Of a DNA stretch of 64,000 bases, positions 8,234-16,188 are shown one piece after another. A program made the position numbers and the translations under genes. Every line of letters begins with the position of its first letter. Position 1 is the first letter of the stretch. The stretch lies in NCBI GenBank assembly GCA_963833235.1, contig CAWHXG010000001.1, positions 310,001 through 374,000 on the forward strand, given 5' to 3'. A model generated the notes under the pieces. The model was given only the letters and a program-made list of their open reading frames with translations, had not been told where the DNA came from and did no database searches. Source of the stretch: CAWHXG01 sp963833235. GTDB lineage: Bacteria > Pseudomonadota > Alphaproteobacteria > Rhodobacterales > Rhodobacteraceae.

Positions 8234-8824
8234 TTACCCAAGGTCGATGCACGCGCGGTCGCCCGCGGCGAACCGGGCCAGCACCGCGGGGTAGAGCCGA
8301 TGCTCAAGCGGCAGCAGCCGGGCAGAGAGGCGTTCGGGGGTGTCGCCCGGCTCGATCGGTAGGCTGGCCTGACCCAGGATCGGGCCGCGATCGAGGTCGG
8401 CGGTCACCTCGTGCACGGTGCAGCCATGCCGCGCGTCGCCTGCCGCCAGCGCCCGGGCGTGGGTGCGCAGACCCGGGTATTTCGGCAGGAGGGACGGGTG
8501 GATGTTGAGCATCCGCCCGGCGAAGACGTCGGTGAAGGCCGGGGTCAGCACCCGCATGAATCCGGCGAGGCAGACGATGTCCGGCGCGGCGGCGGTAAGG
8601 TGCTGGAGCAGCGCGGCCTCGAAGCCCGCACGATCGGCGCCGAAGCCGCGGTGATCGACGGTGGCGGTGGCAATGCCGCGTTCGGCGGCGCGAGCAAGGC
8701 CGCCCGCCCCCGGCACGTTGGACAGGACCAGAACGGGGCGCGCCGGGTGGTCGCCGCTCATGCTGTCGGCCAGCGCGGCCATGTTGGACCCGCCGCCCGA
8801 GATCAGGATGGCGACGCGTTTCAC
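8234..8824 (-). CDS. purN: Phosphoribosylglycinamide formyltransferase (PurN)
   Basis: PurN formylates GAR using 10-formyl-tetrahydrofolate. The 196-residue protein starts with a GTG at 8824 that overlaps the purM stop (GTGA). It has the phosphate loop ISGGGSNM (about residues 8-15) and the catalytic residues Asn107, His109 (LNIHPSLLPKYPG) and Asp145 (TADLDRGPIL). Length and motif order are standard. It is translationally coupled to purM. Confidence 0.96.
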   Translation of the reverse strand: MKRVAILISGGGSNMAALADSMSGDHPARPVLVLSNVPGAGGLARAAERGIATATVDHRGFGADRAGFEAALLQHLTAAAPDIVCLAGFMRVLTPAFTDVFAGRMLNIHPSLLPKYPGLRTHARALAAGDARHGCTVHEVTADLDRGPILGQASLPIEPGDTPERLSARLLPLEHRLYPAVLARFAAGDRACIDLG

Positions 8825-9876
8825 CGCGCCGCCCGCAGCGCTCCGGAGGAGGTGACGCCCTGGCCGGGCGCGACGGCGCCGATCCGGTAGACTGTCTCGC
8901 CTTCCCTTGCAAAGGCGCGGGCCACCGCCTCGGCCGCCTCGGGCGCCACCACGACGGCCATGCCGATCCCGGCATTGAAGGTGCGCAGCATTTCTGCCGG
9001 CGCGATGCCGCCCGCCTCGGCCAGCCAGGCGAAGACCGGCGGCAGCGGCCAGGCGCCCAGATCGATGGTGGCCCCGCAGCCCTCCGGAAGGACGCGCGGA
9101 AGATTCTCGGTCAGCCCGCCGCCGGTGATGTGCGCCAGCGCCCGGATGCCCCCGGCCGCTTGGCCCGCCCGCGCGGCGCCCACGTAAAGCCGCGTGGGCT
9201 GCAGCAGGGCCTCGCCGAGAGTGGTGTCGCCGAATGGCGCGCGGTCGCCCCAGCCGAGCCCGGCGCGTTCCGCCACCCGCCGTACCAGCGAATAGCCGTT
9301 GGAATGCACGCCGCCGGACGCCAGCCCAAGGATCACGTCGCCCGGGGCCACGTCGCGCGGCAGGCCCTGCCCCCGCTCCATCGCGCCCACCGCGAATCCC
9401 GCCAGATCGAAGTCGCCCGGCGCGTACATCCCCGGCATCTCTGCCGTCTCGCCGCCGATCAGCGCGCAACCGCAGGCGGCGCAGCCGGTCGCGATGCCCT
9501 CGATCACCTCGGCGGCCGCTTCGGCATCCAGCTTTCCGGTGGCGAAGTAGTCGAGGAAGAAAAGCGGCTCCGCGCCCTGGCAGATCAGGTCGTTCACGCA
9601 CATTGCCACCAGATCGATGCCGATGGTGCCGAGCCGCCCCGTCTCGATGGCGATGCGCAGCTTGGTGCCGACGCCATCGGTCGCCGCGACAAGTACCGGA
9701 TCGCCGAACCCCGCCGCCCGCAGATCGAAGAGCGCGCCGAAGCCGCCGAGCCCGGCCACGACGCCGGGGCGATGGGTCGCCGCGACCGCGGGGCCGATCC
9801 GCTCCACAAGCGTGTTGCCGGCGCCGATATCGACCCCGGCCCCGGCATAGGTCAGCCCGCTGTCGCTCTCTCTCAT
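8821..9876 (-). CDS. purM: Phosphoribosylformylglycinamidine cyclo-ligase (AIR synthetase)
   Basis: PurM closes the imidazole ring of AIR using ATP. The 351-residue protein begins MRESDSGLTYAGAGVDIGAG and contains ATDGVGTKL, the CVNDLICQGAEPLFFLDY segment, GGETAEMPGMY, ASGGVHSNGYSLVR and the C-terminal FNAGIGM strand. A good ribosome site (AGGAGA) precedes the ATG at 9876. It is the first gene of a purM-purN operon, separate from the purC-S-Q operon in the same window. Nothing is unusual. Confidence 0.97.
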   Translation of the reverse strand: MRESDSGLTYAGAGVDIGAGNTLVERIGPAVAATHRPGVVAGLGGFGALFDLRAAGFGDPVLVAATDGVGTKLRIAIETGRLGTIGIDLVAMCVNDLICQGAEPLFFLDYFATGKLDAEAAAEVIEGIATGCAACGCALIGGETAEMPGMYAPGDFDLAGFAVGAMERGQGLPRDVAPGDVILGLASGGVHSNGYSLVRRVAERAGLGWGDRAPFGDTTLGEALLQPTRLYVGAARAGQAAGGIRALAHITGGGLTENLPRVLPEGCGATIDLGAWPLPPVFAWLAEAGGIAPAEMLRTFNAGIGMAVVVAPEAAEAVARAFAREGETVYRIGAVAPGQGVTSSGALRAAR

Positions 9877-9951
9877 CGCTCAGGTCTCCTGGCCCGCCTG
9901 GCGCGACCCTAGGGGCTGGCCCCGGCCCCCGCAACGCAATGGGGCAAAGGC

Positions 9952-9980
9952 TTGACCGGCGCGGCTGCGGGCGCCAATAC
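9952..9980 (+). promoter_or_regulatory. Sigma-70-type promoter for the CAU tRNA
   Basis: A -35 box TTGACC (9952-9957) and a -10 box CAATAC (9975-9980) are separated by 17 bases. The tRNA starts 12 bases after the -10 box. The boxes are close to consensus and correctly spaced, which makes this the likely tRNA promoter. Confidence 0.65.
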
Positions 9981-9992
9981 AGAACGCGCGGC

Positions 9993-10066
9993 GGGCCTGT
10001 AGCTCAACTGGTTAGAGCAGAGCGCTCATAACGCTTTGGTTGCGGGTTCAAGTCCTGCCGGGCCTA
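9993..10066 (+). tRNA. tRNA with CAU anticodon, probably tRNA-Ile2 (lysidine-type); tRNA-Met possible
   Basis: A complete cloverleaf can be drawn. The acceptor GGGCCTG pairs with CGGGCCT, the D stem is GCTC/GAGC, the anticodon stem is GAGCG/CGCTT with loop CTCATAA (anticodon CAT), and the T arm is GCGGG-TTCAAGT-CCTGC with discriminator A. The 3' CCA is not encoded (ACCG follows). Pairs C4-G69 and C5-G68 are the known TilS determinants of E. coli tRNA-Ile2, and the acceptor lacks the 1-72 mismatch of initiator tRNA. This favours an AUA-reading isoleucine tRNA over methionine, but sequence alone does not settle it. Confidence 0.9.
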
Positions 10067-10083
10067 CCGCAAACGCCGCTGAG

Positions 10084-10148
10084 CCATTGATGAGCAATGC
10101 ACTGCATCCCCCACTTGGGGGAGGTTATGCAACCTTCTATATCAATGG
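10084..10148. promoter_or_regulatory. Nested inverted repeats downstream of the tRNA
   Basis: A perfect 6-bp stem, TCCCCC-actt-GGGGGA (10107-10122), is flanked by a second inverted repeat, CCATTGAT (10084-10091) and ATCAATGG (10141-10148), with nearly the same centre. There is no T-run, so it is not a typical terminator. It could be an operator for the rhodanese gene that starts 130 bp further on, or a processed 3' trailer structure. Confidence 0.5.
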
Positions 10149-10280
10149 TTTGCGATCCCGGCTCCCCCACGTCTTCCTCACCTTGGCACGGCGGACGGCC
10201 CACGTGCCCCTCACGGAAAGTTTCCTCTTTGGCACGGCCGCGCTGTTAGGGTCGCGGGACCTTGCGATCGGACCCATGCG

Positions 10281-10784
10281 ATGCCCACCTTCATCAGCCT
10301 TCACGCTCCGCGCCCGACCCGTCGGTGGCTGCTTGCCGGCGGGGTGGCGGCCGTGGCGGCCGTGGCGGGGGGTGTCGGCGGGCGGGCCTGGCTCTTGCGG
10401 CGGCCCTTCGACACGGCGATCCTGACCCCGCCCGAGGCAAGCGCGCTGGCCGATGCGGGAAAGATCCTGCTGATCGACATTCGCCGCCCCGACGAATGGG
10501 CCGAGACTGGGGTCCCGGCCGGCGCGCACCCGCTCGACATGCGCCGCCCCGACTTCACTCAGGCGCTGCTCGCCCTGGCGGGCGGCAACCCGGGCCGGCC
10601 CATCGCGCTGATCTGCGCCCGCGGGGTCCGGTCGAACCGGATGTCGGGGCATCTGGCAGAGGCCGGATTCACCCGGATCGGGGATGTCGGCGAAGGCATG
10701 CTGGGCTCGCCCGACGGCCCGGGCTGGCTGGCGCGGGGCTTGCCGGTGACCCCGTTCGCCCCAGCTTCCGAAACCACGCGCTGA
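10281..10784 (+). CDS. Membrane-anchored rhodanese-like protein
   Basis: The 167-residue protein has an N-terminal hydrophobic segment (about residues 15-35) preceded by arginines, then a single rhodanese domain. The domain shows ILLIDIRRPDEWAETG and the active-site loop CARGVRSNR, where the cysteine is the sulfur-carrying residue. The function is sulfur or redox transfer at the inner membrane, probably on the periplasmic side. The ATG at 10281 includes the membrane anchor. It lies 16 bp before the esterase gene and may share its transcript. The substrate is unknown. Confidence 0.85.
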   Translation: MPTFISLHAPRPTRRWLLAGGVAAVAAVAGGVGGRAWLLRRPFDTAILTPPEASALADAGKILLIDIRRPDEWAETGVPAGAHPLDMRRPDFTQALLALAGGNPGRPIALICARGVRSNRMSGHLAEAGFTRIGDVGEGMLGSPDGPGWLARGLPVTPFAPASETTR

Positions 10785-10800
10785 TCGCACGGAGACGCCG

Positions 10801-11658
10801 ATGCCTGCCCTTCCCCTCCAGTCGCGCCTTCGGGCCGCCCTGGCGCCCGTAGCCCTCGCCCTGCTCGCCCTAGCCGGACCCGCCCTTGCGGCGTGCGGCG
10901 AGAGCGAAGAGGCCTGCAGCATCGCGGAGGGCACCTATCACATCGTGCTGCCACCCGATGCGGCCGCGCCGATCCCGGTGGTGATGTTCCTGCACGGCTT
11001 CGGCAGCAGCGGCACCGGGACGCTGAGCAATACCGGCATGACCACTGCGCTTCTGGAGCGCGGCTATGCGGTGATCGCGCCAGACGGGCTGGACCGTGGC
11101 GACGGGCGCACCGGCTGGTCGTTCATCCCGCAGCGCCCAGCCATGCGCGACGAGCCGGCGTTCTTCGCCGCGATCCTCGCCGATGCGGCAGAGCGCTTCG
11201 GCATCGACCCCGGCCGCAGCATCCTTGGCGGCTTCTCGATCGGCGGGTCGATGGCCAGCTACACGGCCTGCGCGCATCCGGAGGCCTTCACCGCTTATGC
11301 GCCCGTCTCCGGCAGCTTCTGGCGGCCGCATCCCGAGGGCTGCAAGGGCCCGGTGCGCCTGCTTCACACCCATGGCTGGACGGATGGCACCGTGCCGCTG
11401 GAGGGCCGGCCCCTGCGCGGAGACATCGTTCAGGGCGACGTGTTCCAGGCGATGCAGATCTGGCGCGCCGCGAATGGCTGCGACGGGCTGCGCGCCGACG
11501 AGTTCGTGGCGGAATTTCCGTTCCTGCGCCGCCGATGGACCCGGTGCGCCCCGGGCTCGGCCCTGGAGCTCGCCTTGTTCCCGGGCGGCCACAGTATTCC
11601 GGCGGGATGGTCCGACCTGATGCTGGACTGGTTCGAAGGGCTGCCGCCGCCCGCGTGA
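10801..11658 (+). CDS. Secreted PHB depolymerase/feruloyl esterase-like alpha/beta hydrolase (LpqC family)
   Basis: The 285-residue protein has an N-terminal signal peptide ending near ALAACGESE. It shows the COG3509 hydrolase layout: VVMFLHGFGSSG (oxyanion region, about 60-71), nucleophile Ser146 in GGFSIGGSM, Asp195 in HGWTDGTVPL and His264 in PGGHSIPAG. Related enzymes cleave short polyhydroxyalkanoate or aromatic esters outside the cytoplasm; which ester is used here is unknown. Its stop is four bases from the end of the convergent OpgC-family gene. Confidence 0.85.
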   Translation: MPALPLQSRLRAALAPVALALLALAGPALAACGESEEACSIAEGTYHIVLPPDAAAPIPVVMFLHGFGSSGTGTLSNTGMTTALLERGYAVIAPDGLDRGDGRTGWSFIPQRPAMRDEPAFFAAILADAAERFGIDPGRSILGGFSIGGSMASYTACAHPEAFTAYAPVSGSFWRPHPEGCKGPVRLLHTHGWTDGTVPLEGRPLRGDIVQGDVFQAMQIWRAANGCDGLRADEFVAEFPFLRRRWTRCAPGSALELALFPGGHSIPAGWSDLMLDWFEGLPPPA

Positions 11659-11662
11659 GCGT

Positions 11663-12889
11663 TCAGGCCGGGCGGCGGGTGCGCCAGGGCTGCGACTTGA
11701 ACCAGCCGACCCCGTAGGCCAGCCCGACCATCGCCGCGAAGCCCGCAAGGTTGACCAGCAGCACGAACGCCTCGTTGCGCCCGGTGGCATCGAGCAGGAT
11801 GCCGATGGCCTGCGCCAGCGCCATGGAGAACACGAACACCGCCAGGGATTGCTGCCCGACCTTCAGGATCGCGGTGAGGATGCCGCGCCACAGCGCCGAA
11901 AGCGCCCCCGTTCCCGTGGCTGCCAGCCGCCTTCCGCCCGGCCCCACGGCAACCCAGGCGAGATAGGCGAGGGCCAGGAAGTGCACCCAGCGGAGCAGCC
12001 CGAAATCCGTCTTGTCGATGAGCGGGCCGAGGGCATCGTGGACCTGCCTGAAGCCGTCGACTGCGCGCAGCAGGCGATAGTAGGCGAAGGGCACCGTGAG
12101 CAGCACCACCGCCAGCGCCGCCAGCACCAGACCGGCCCGCACCGGCGGCGCCGGCACCCAGCCGCGCATCAGCGCGAAGCCCGAAAAGAAGACAAGCTGC
12201 CAGCCGAAGGGGTTGAAGAACCATTCGCGGCGCGACCACGGCTCTGCCGGCAAGGCGAGGACATCGAGGTTGGCCAGAAGCCAGATCGCCCCCACGAGCC
12301 CCGCCGCAGCACCGACGCCGAACCGTAGCTTCGCTCCGACCACCAGTGGCATCAGGGCGAGGATCACCAGATACATGGGCAGGATATCGAAGTAGTTCGG
12401 CACGTAGGCCAGCCTCATCAACCCCGGCAACTGCGACAGCGGATCGTTGAAGAAGGGCGTGAGGTTCAGCGAATTGACGTAGTTCTTGTCAAAGGCGCCC
12501 GTCGCGTCCACCAGCGCCATCATCACAGCAATGGCGAAGAAGAGCCCGACATGCGCCCAGTACACCTGCCAGACCCGGAAGACCGTGCGCGCGGCGCCCA
12601 GCCACCAGCCCCGTGCCTCGTAGACCGTGCCGAAAGCGATTGCCGACGCCATGCCGGAGCAGAACACGAACACCTCGGTGGCATCCGAAAAGCCGAAGCG
12701 TGCCGGGATCCACAGCGCCGGCCAGTTGCCGGGGATATGGGCAATCAGGATGATGAACATCGTCATGCCGCGGAAGAAATCAAGCCGAACGTCACGGATG
12801 CGCGCCGCTGGCTGGACCGCGGCTGGCTGTGAGGGGACCGTCGCCGCTGGGCGCCGCTGCGGCGGGCCCGCCTGCTCCGCCAGCGTCAT
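11663..12889 (-). CDS. opgC: OpgC domain-containing membrane acyltransferase-like protein
   Basis: The 408-residue protein has about ten transmembrane segments and belongs to the OpgC family, known in Rhodobacter sphaeroides for succinylating osmoregulated periplasmic glucans. The family opening DVRLDFFRGMTMFIILIAHI (near residues 33-52) and WNF/FNPFGWQLVFFSG-type segments are visible. A proline/alanine-rich cytoplasmic N-terminus precedes them. The ATG directly follows the stop of the upstream TPR gene, so the two are co-transcribed. No opgGH genes are in the window, so the acceptor glycan is not shown here. Confidence 0.85.
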   Translation of the reverse strand: MTLAEQAGPPQRRPAATVPSQPAAVQPAARIRDVRLDFFRGMTMFIILIAHIPGNWPALWIPARFGFSDATEVFVFCSGMASAIAFGTVYEARGWWLGAARTVFRVWQVYWAHVGLFFAIAVMMALVDATGAFDKNYVNSLNLTPFFNDPLSQLPGLMRLAYVPNYFDILPMYLVILALMPLVVGAKLRFGVGAAAGLVGAIWLLANLDVLALPAEPWSRREWFFNPFGWQLVFFSGFALMRGWVPAPPVRAGLVLAALAVVLLTVPFAYYRLLRAVDGFRQVHDALGPLIDKTDFGLLRWVHFLALAYLAWVAVGPGGRRLAATGTGALSALWRGILTAILKVGQQSLAVFVFSMALAQAIGILLDATGRNEAFVLLVNLAGFAAMVGLAYGVGWFKSQPWRTRRPA

Positions 12890-14272
12890 CTAGGCCGGGC
12901 GGCGGCCGGCGGCCGGGCTTGCCGCCTGCGCGAGCCCTGCGGCCTCGGCGATGAGCGTGCGGCGGCTGGCGAAGTAGCCGTCCTCATGGCCGCCGCGGCG
13001 CATCCTGCGGTCCTCCAGCAACGCGCCGGCTTCGTCGTGGAAGCCCGCGCGCAGGCCGGCGTCGATGGTCAGCCGTTCGAACACATCCCGCTGGGCATGG
13101 CTGCCGCCGGCCAGCGGCATTGCCGGGCGGGCCGCGGAGAGGTTCACGAACGCCTCGGCGTAGCTGCCGCGGCCGAACGCCTCCAGTCCCTGCGCCGCCG
13201 AAAGCCCGGGCCGGGCCATCCGCTGCGTCATCTCCGATCCCGCCACGGCCGCGTCGCGGCGGATGCGGCCCATCAGATCGGCCTGCGCCTCTCGTCTGTC
13301 GCCGCCGATCAGCGCCAGCAGATAGTGCAGGTCGGCGAAGATCAGGCACCCATCCTCGGTGCGGTCGGCGGAGAGCGCGGCGAGTTCGTCCCACCTGTCG
13401 CCGATGTCGAGGCCGTTCAGCTCCATCCGGCACAGCAGCGACGCGGCGTTGGAGATGTCGCGAAAGTCGTCCGTCCGCTCGGCGCGGACCTTGGTATCGT
13501 AGAGGTCGAAGACCCGCTCGTTCTGCCCCAGCTCCAGGTGCATCAGCGCCTTATGCCACCACACGTGGTAGCGGAAGTTGTTGCAATGGGCCCATCTTGC
13601 CTCGTGCCTGTCGAGCCAGATCAGGCCGTCCTCGGCGCGGCCCGTCATGTCGTGCACATGGGCCACCGCGTGCAGGCCCCAGGCGTCGTCTGGGCAGAGC
13701 CGCATGCCTTCGCGGCCGGCAGTCTCGGCCCAGCCGTAGGCGCCCATCTCCTCTTCGGCGAAGGCGCGGCATCCCAGGATGTAACCCCGCGCCGGATGGC
13801 CTTCGGGATAGGCCGGCACGACGGCATCGAGCGTGCGCTTCATCCCGACCGCATCGCCCAGGATGAAGCGGATCGAATGCCCAATCTTCACCGCGAGCGC
13901 ATCGCCGGGATGGTCGGCCAGCCCCGCCTCGACCCGCGCGGCCGCGGCCGCCGGCTTGCCATCGAGCCAGTCGGCCAGTGCGGCGACAAACCCCTGCTCA
14001 CGGGCCGTGCCCGGCTCCGCCGCCATCTCTTTGCGCGCCGTGGCGAGCGCCTCCTGCGCCGTCGCCACAAGTTCGCGCCGGCCGAGCATCAGCATGAACA
14101 GGCCCTTGACCGCATGCGCCATGGCGAAGCCGGGCGCCAGTTCCAAGGTTCGCGCCAGATGTACGGGCGTGTCGGCGCCATGGGCGAGAAAGGCACGCTG
14201 AAGGCGGTTCCAGGCGTCCAGCGCCTCGGGATCGCGCAGGGTCACCGGCGATCCGCAGAAGTCGGTGGTCAT
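12890..14272 (-). CDS. Tetratricopeptide repeat protein (TTC38-like)
   Basis: The 460-residue soluble protein consists of helical TPR-like repeats and resembles bacterial relatives of eukaryotic TTC38. Recognisable stretches include ALDAWNRLQRAFLAHGADT, WGLHAVAHVHDMTGRAEDG and FRYHVWWHKALMHLELGQ. The ATG at 14272 follows a cleaner N-terminus than the longer frame. The gene is directly upstream of the OpgC-family gene with no gap. The function is unknown; TPRs usually mediate protein contacts. Confidence 0.8.
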   Translation of the reverse strand: MTTDFCGSPVTLRDPEALDAWNRLQRAFLAHGADTPVHLARTLELAPGFAMAHAVKGLFMLMLGRRELVATAQEALATARKEMAAEPGTAREQGFVAALADWLDGKPAAAAARVEAGLADHPGDALAVKIGHSIRFILGDAVGMKRTLDAVVPAYPEGHPARGYILGCRAFAEEEMGAYGWAETAGREGMRLCPDDAWGLHAVAHVHDMTGRAEDGLIWLDRHEARWAHCNNFRYHVWWHKALMHLELGQNERVFDLYDTKVRAERTDDFRDISNAASLLCRMELNGLDIGDRWDELAALSADRTEDGCLIFADLHYLLALIGGDRREAQADLMGRIRRDAAVAGSEMTQRMARPGLSAAQGLEAFGRGSYAEAFVNLSAARPAMPLAGGSHAQRDVFERLTIDAGLRAGFHDEAGALLEDRRMRRGGHEDGYFASRRTLIAEAAGLAQAASPAAGRRPA

Positions 14273-14396
14273 GGCGCATCCTTCCCGCAATTCGGAGCCC
14301 TAGCTAGGCTATCGCAGACGCTTTGCCACGTGACGCTTTCGTGCTTCACCGCCGCGTGACCCGGTTCGAGCGGGTTCCTGCCGCTTTTGACCGCGC

Positions 14397-14894
14397 TCAG
14401 GGCCCGGCCGCCTTGTCGCTGAGCGCGGCGAAGATGTTGTCCAGTTCCTCCGACAGGGTGGCGAGGGCCGACCCGCCTTCTTCCGCATAGGGCGCGAAAA
14501 CGGTGGAGGGCAGCTTGTAGGACAGGGTCGCCGTGCCATCGGCATTCTCGGTGACGTAGAGGGCGATGGGCGCCTCGATGCCCGCGGCGATGCTCGCGTC
14601 AAGCATCCGGCGGGCGTAATCGTTGCGGAAGAGGCCCATCACGCGATTGCCGGGGATCGTGACGCCCTGCCCCTTCGCGCCGGCAGAGGCGCTGGCCTGG
14701 GTCACGATGTTGATCGGCGCGCGGTCGACCGCGATGGCGGTGCGGGACACGAGCGTCTCGAAATCGTAGGGCGTGGGCAGGACCCGCCAGCCCTCGCGCG
14801 GCTGCAGCCCCTCCTGTGCCGCCAGCGGCGCCGCCATCACGGCCGCGCAGAAGGCCGCCGCGTGGAAAGCACGCCTCGCTCTGGAATGTCGCAT
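14397..14894 (-). CDS. DUF302 domain-containing exported protein
   Basis: The 165-residue protein has a signal peptide (MRHSRARRAFHAAAFCAAVM, cleavage probably after PLAAQ) and a DUF302 domain. The domain contains the VTQASASAGAKGQGVTIPG stretch, MGLFRNDYARRMLDAS and the YVTENADGTATLSYKLPS beta-strand pair. The function of DUF302 is not established. A GGGGAA sequence lies upstream of the ATG at 14894, and in-frame ATGs further upstream would destroy the signal peptide. Confidence 0.8.
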   Translation of the reverse strand: MRHSRARRAFHAAAFCAAVMAAPLAAQEGLQPREGWRVLPTPYDFETLVSRTAIAVDRAPINIVTQASASAGAKGQGVTIPGNRVMGLFRNDYARRMLDASIAAGIEAPIALYVTENADGTATLSYKLPSTVFAPYAEEGGSALATLSEELDNIFAALSDKAAGP

Positions 14895-14979
14895 GCCGCG
14901 TTCCCCGATCCGCTGTAGCTCTGGTGTCATATCGCATCCCGCCGGGCGGCGACATGGCGACAAAGGGTCATTCGGCCGA

Positions 14980-16188
14980 TCAAGCGTCCGGGTCGGTGAG
15001 GTTTGCCAGAACCTCGGCGCTGTCCTGCCCGCAGCGAGGGGGCGCGCGGCGATAGGTGACCGGCGTGCGCGACAGCTTCAGAGGATTGCCCAGAAGTGCA
15101 ACCTCGCCCTTGGCGACATCGTCGCGCGGCATCCGCACCACCATCTCGCGCGCCTCGGCCTGATCGGTCGAAAGCGCCTGCGCCACGTCGTTCACCGGCC
15201 CCACGGGCACGCCGCGTTCTTCGAGGCCCGCGATCACCGCGCCGGTCGTCAGTGCCGCGAGCGCCGGGTCGATGAAGCCGGCCAGAGCCTCGCGGTTGGC
15301 GACCCGCGCGCCGTTTGTGGCGAAGCGCGGATCGCCGGGAAGGCCGTCCAGCCCGAGAAGCGCGCAGAACCGGCGGAACTGCCCGTCGTTGCCCACCGCG
15401 ATGATGACGTGGCCGTCGGAGGTGGCGAAGACGTTGTAGGGCACGATGTTGGGGTGGCCGTTGCCACGCCGCTGGGGCACCTGCCCGCTTTCGAGGTAAT
15501 TCGTGCCCTCGTTGATGAGCCAGGCCATCTGGCTGTCGACCAGCGCCACGTCGACGTGCTGGCCCTCGCCGGTCCGGTCGCGATGGCGCAGGGCGGCGAG
15601 GATGCCCACGGTGGCGTACATTCCGCACATCACGTCGGCCACGCCCACGCCCACCTTCATCGGCGGACCGTTCGGCGCGCCGGTCAGGCTCATGATCCCG
15701 CCATAGCCCTGCGCCATCAGATCGTATCCCGGCTTGGCGCGGTTCGGCCCCGTCTGCCCGTAGCCGGTGATCGAGCACCAGACGAGGCCGGGATGGCGGG
15801 TGAGCATGTCGTCATGGCCAAGGCCGTATTTCGCCAGGCCGCCGGGCTTGAAGTTCTCCACCACCACGTCCGCCCTGGCGGCCAGCGCGCGGATCTGCGC
15901 CTGGCCTTCGGGGGAGGCGATGTCGATGGCGACGGATCGCTTGTTGCGGTTGGCGCAAAGGAAATAGGCGGAAAGGTCGGTCGGCTGCCCGTCCGCCCCC
16001 GCGACCACCGGCGGCCCCCAGGTGCGGGTATCGTCGCCGCCCGTCGCGGGGTTCTCGACCTTCAGGATATCGGCGCCCAGATCGCCCAGAAGCTGCGTGC
16101 AGGTCGGGCCGGCGAGGATGCGGGTGAGGTCCAGCACCACGATCCCGTCGAGCGCGCCGGGGCGTGGCGCCTTAGATCGCGTCGTCAT
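14980..16188 (-). CDS. CaiB/BaiF (family III) CoA-transferase
   Basis: The 402-residue protein belongs to the family III CoA-transferases, which move CoA between carboxylic acids, as formyl-CoA:oxalate transferase does. It shows IVVLDLTRILAGPTCTQLLG near the N-terminus, NRNKRSVAIDIASPEG, VVVENFKPGGLAKYGLG, and the catalytic aspartate in KPGYDLMAQGYGG. It overlaps the end of the upstream ThDP-enzyme gene by 17 bases, so the two are coupled. The pairing recalls oxalyl-CoA decarboxylase with its transferase, but the acyl group is not identifiable. Confidence 0.9.
   Translation of the reverse strand: MTTRSKAPRPGALDGIVVLDLTRILAGPTCTQLLGDLGADILKVENPATGGDDTRTWGPPVVAGADGQPTDLSAYFLCANRNKRSVAIDIASPEGQAQIRALAARADVVVENFKPGGLAKYGLGHDDMLTRHPGLVWCSITGYGQTGPNRAKPGYDLMAQGYGGIMSLTGAPNGPPMKVGVGVADVMCGMYATVGILAALRHRDRTGEGQHVDVALVDSQMAWLINEGTNYLESGQVPQRRGNGHPNIVPYNVFATSDGHVIIAVGNDGQFRRFCALLGLDGLPGDPRFATNGARVANREALAGFIDPALAALTTGAVIAGLEERGVPVGPVNDVAQALSTDQAEAREMVVRMPRDDVAKGEVALLGNPLKLSRTPVTYRRAPPRCGQDSAEVLANLTDPDA

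Noticed and set aside
10036..10425. Plus-strand ORF (129 codons) overlapping the tRNA and the start of the rhodanese gene
   Set aside because: It begins inside the tRNA and reads the rhodanese region in another frame. No family similarity is seen, so it is a shadow frame.
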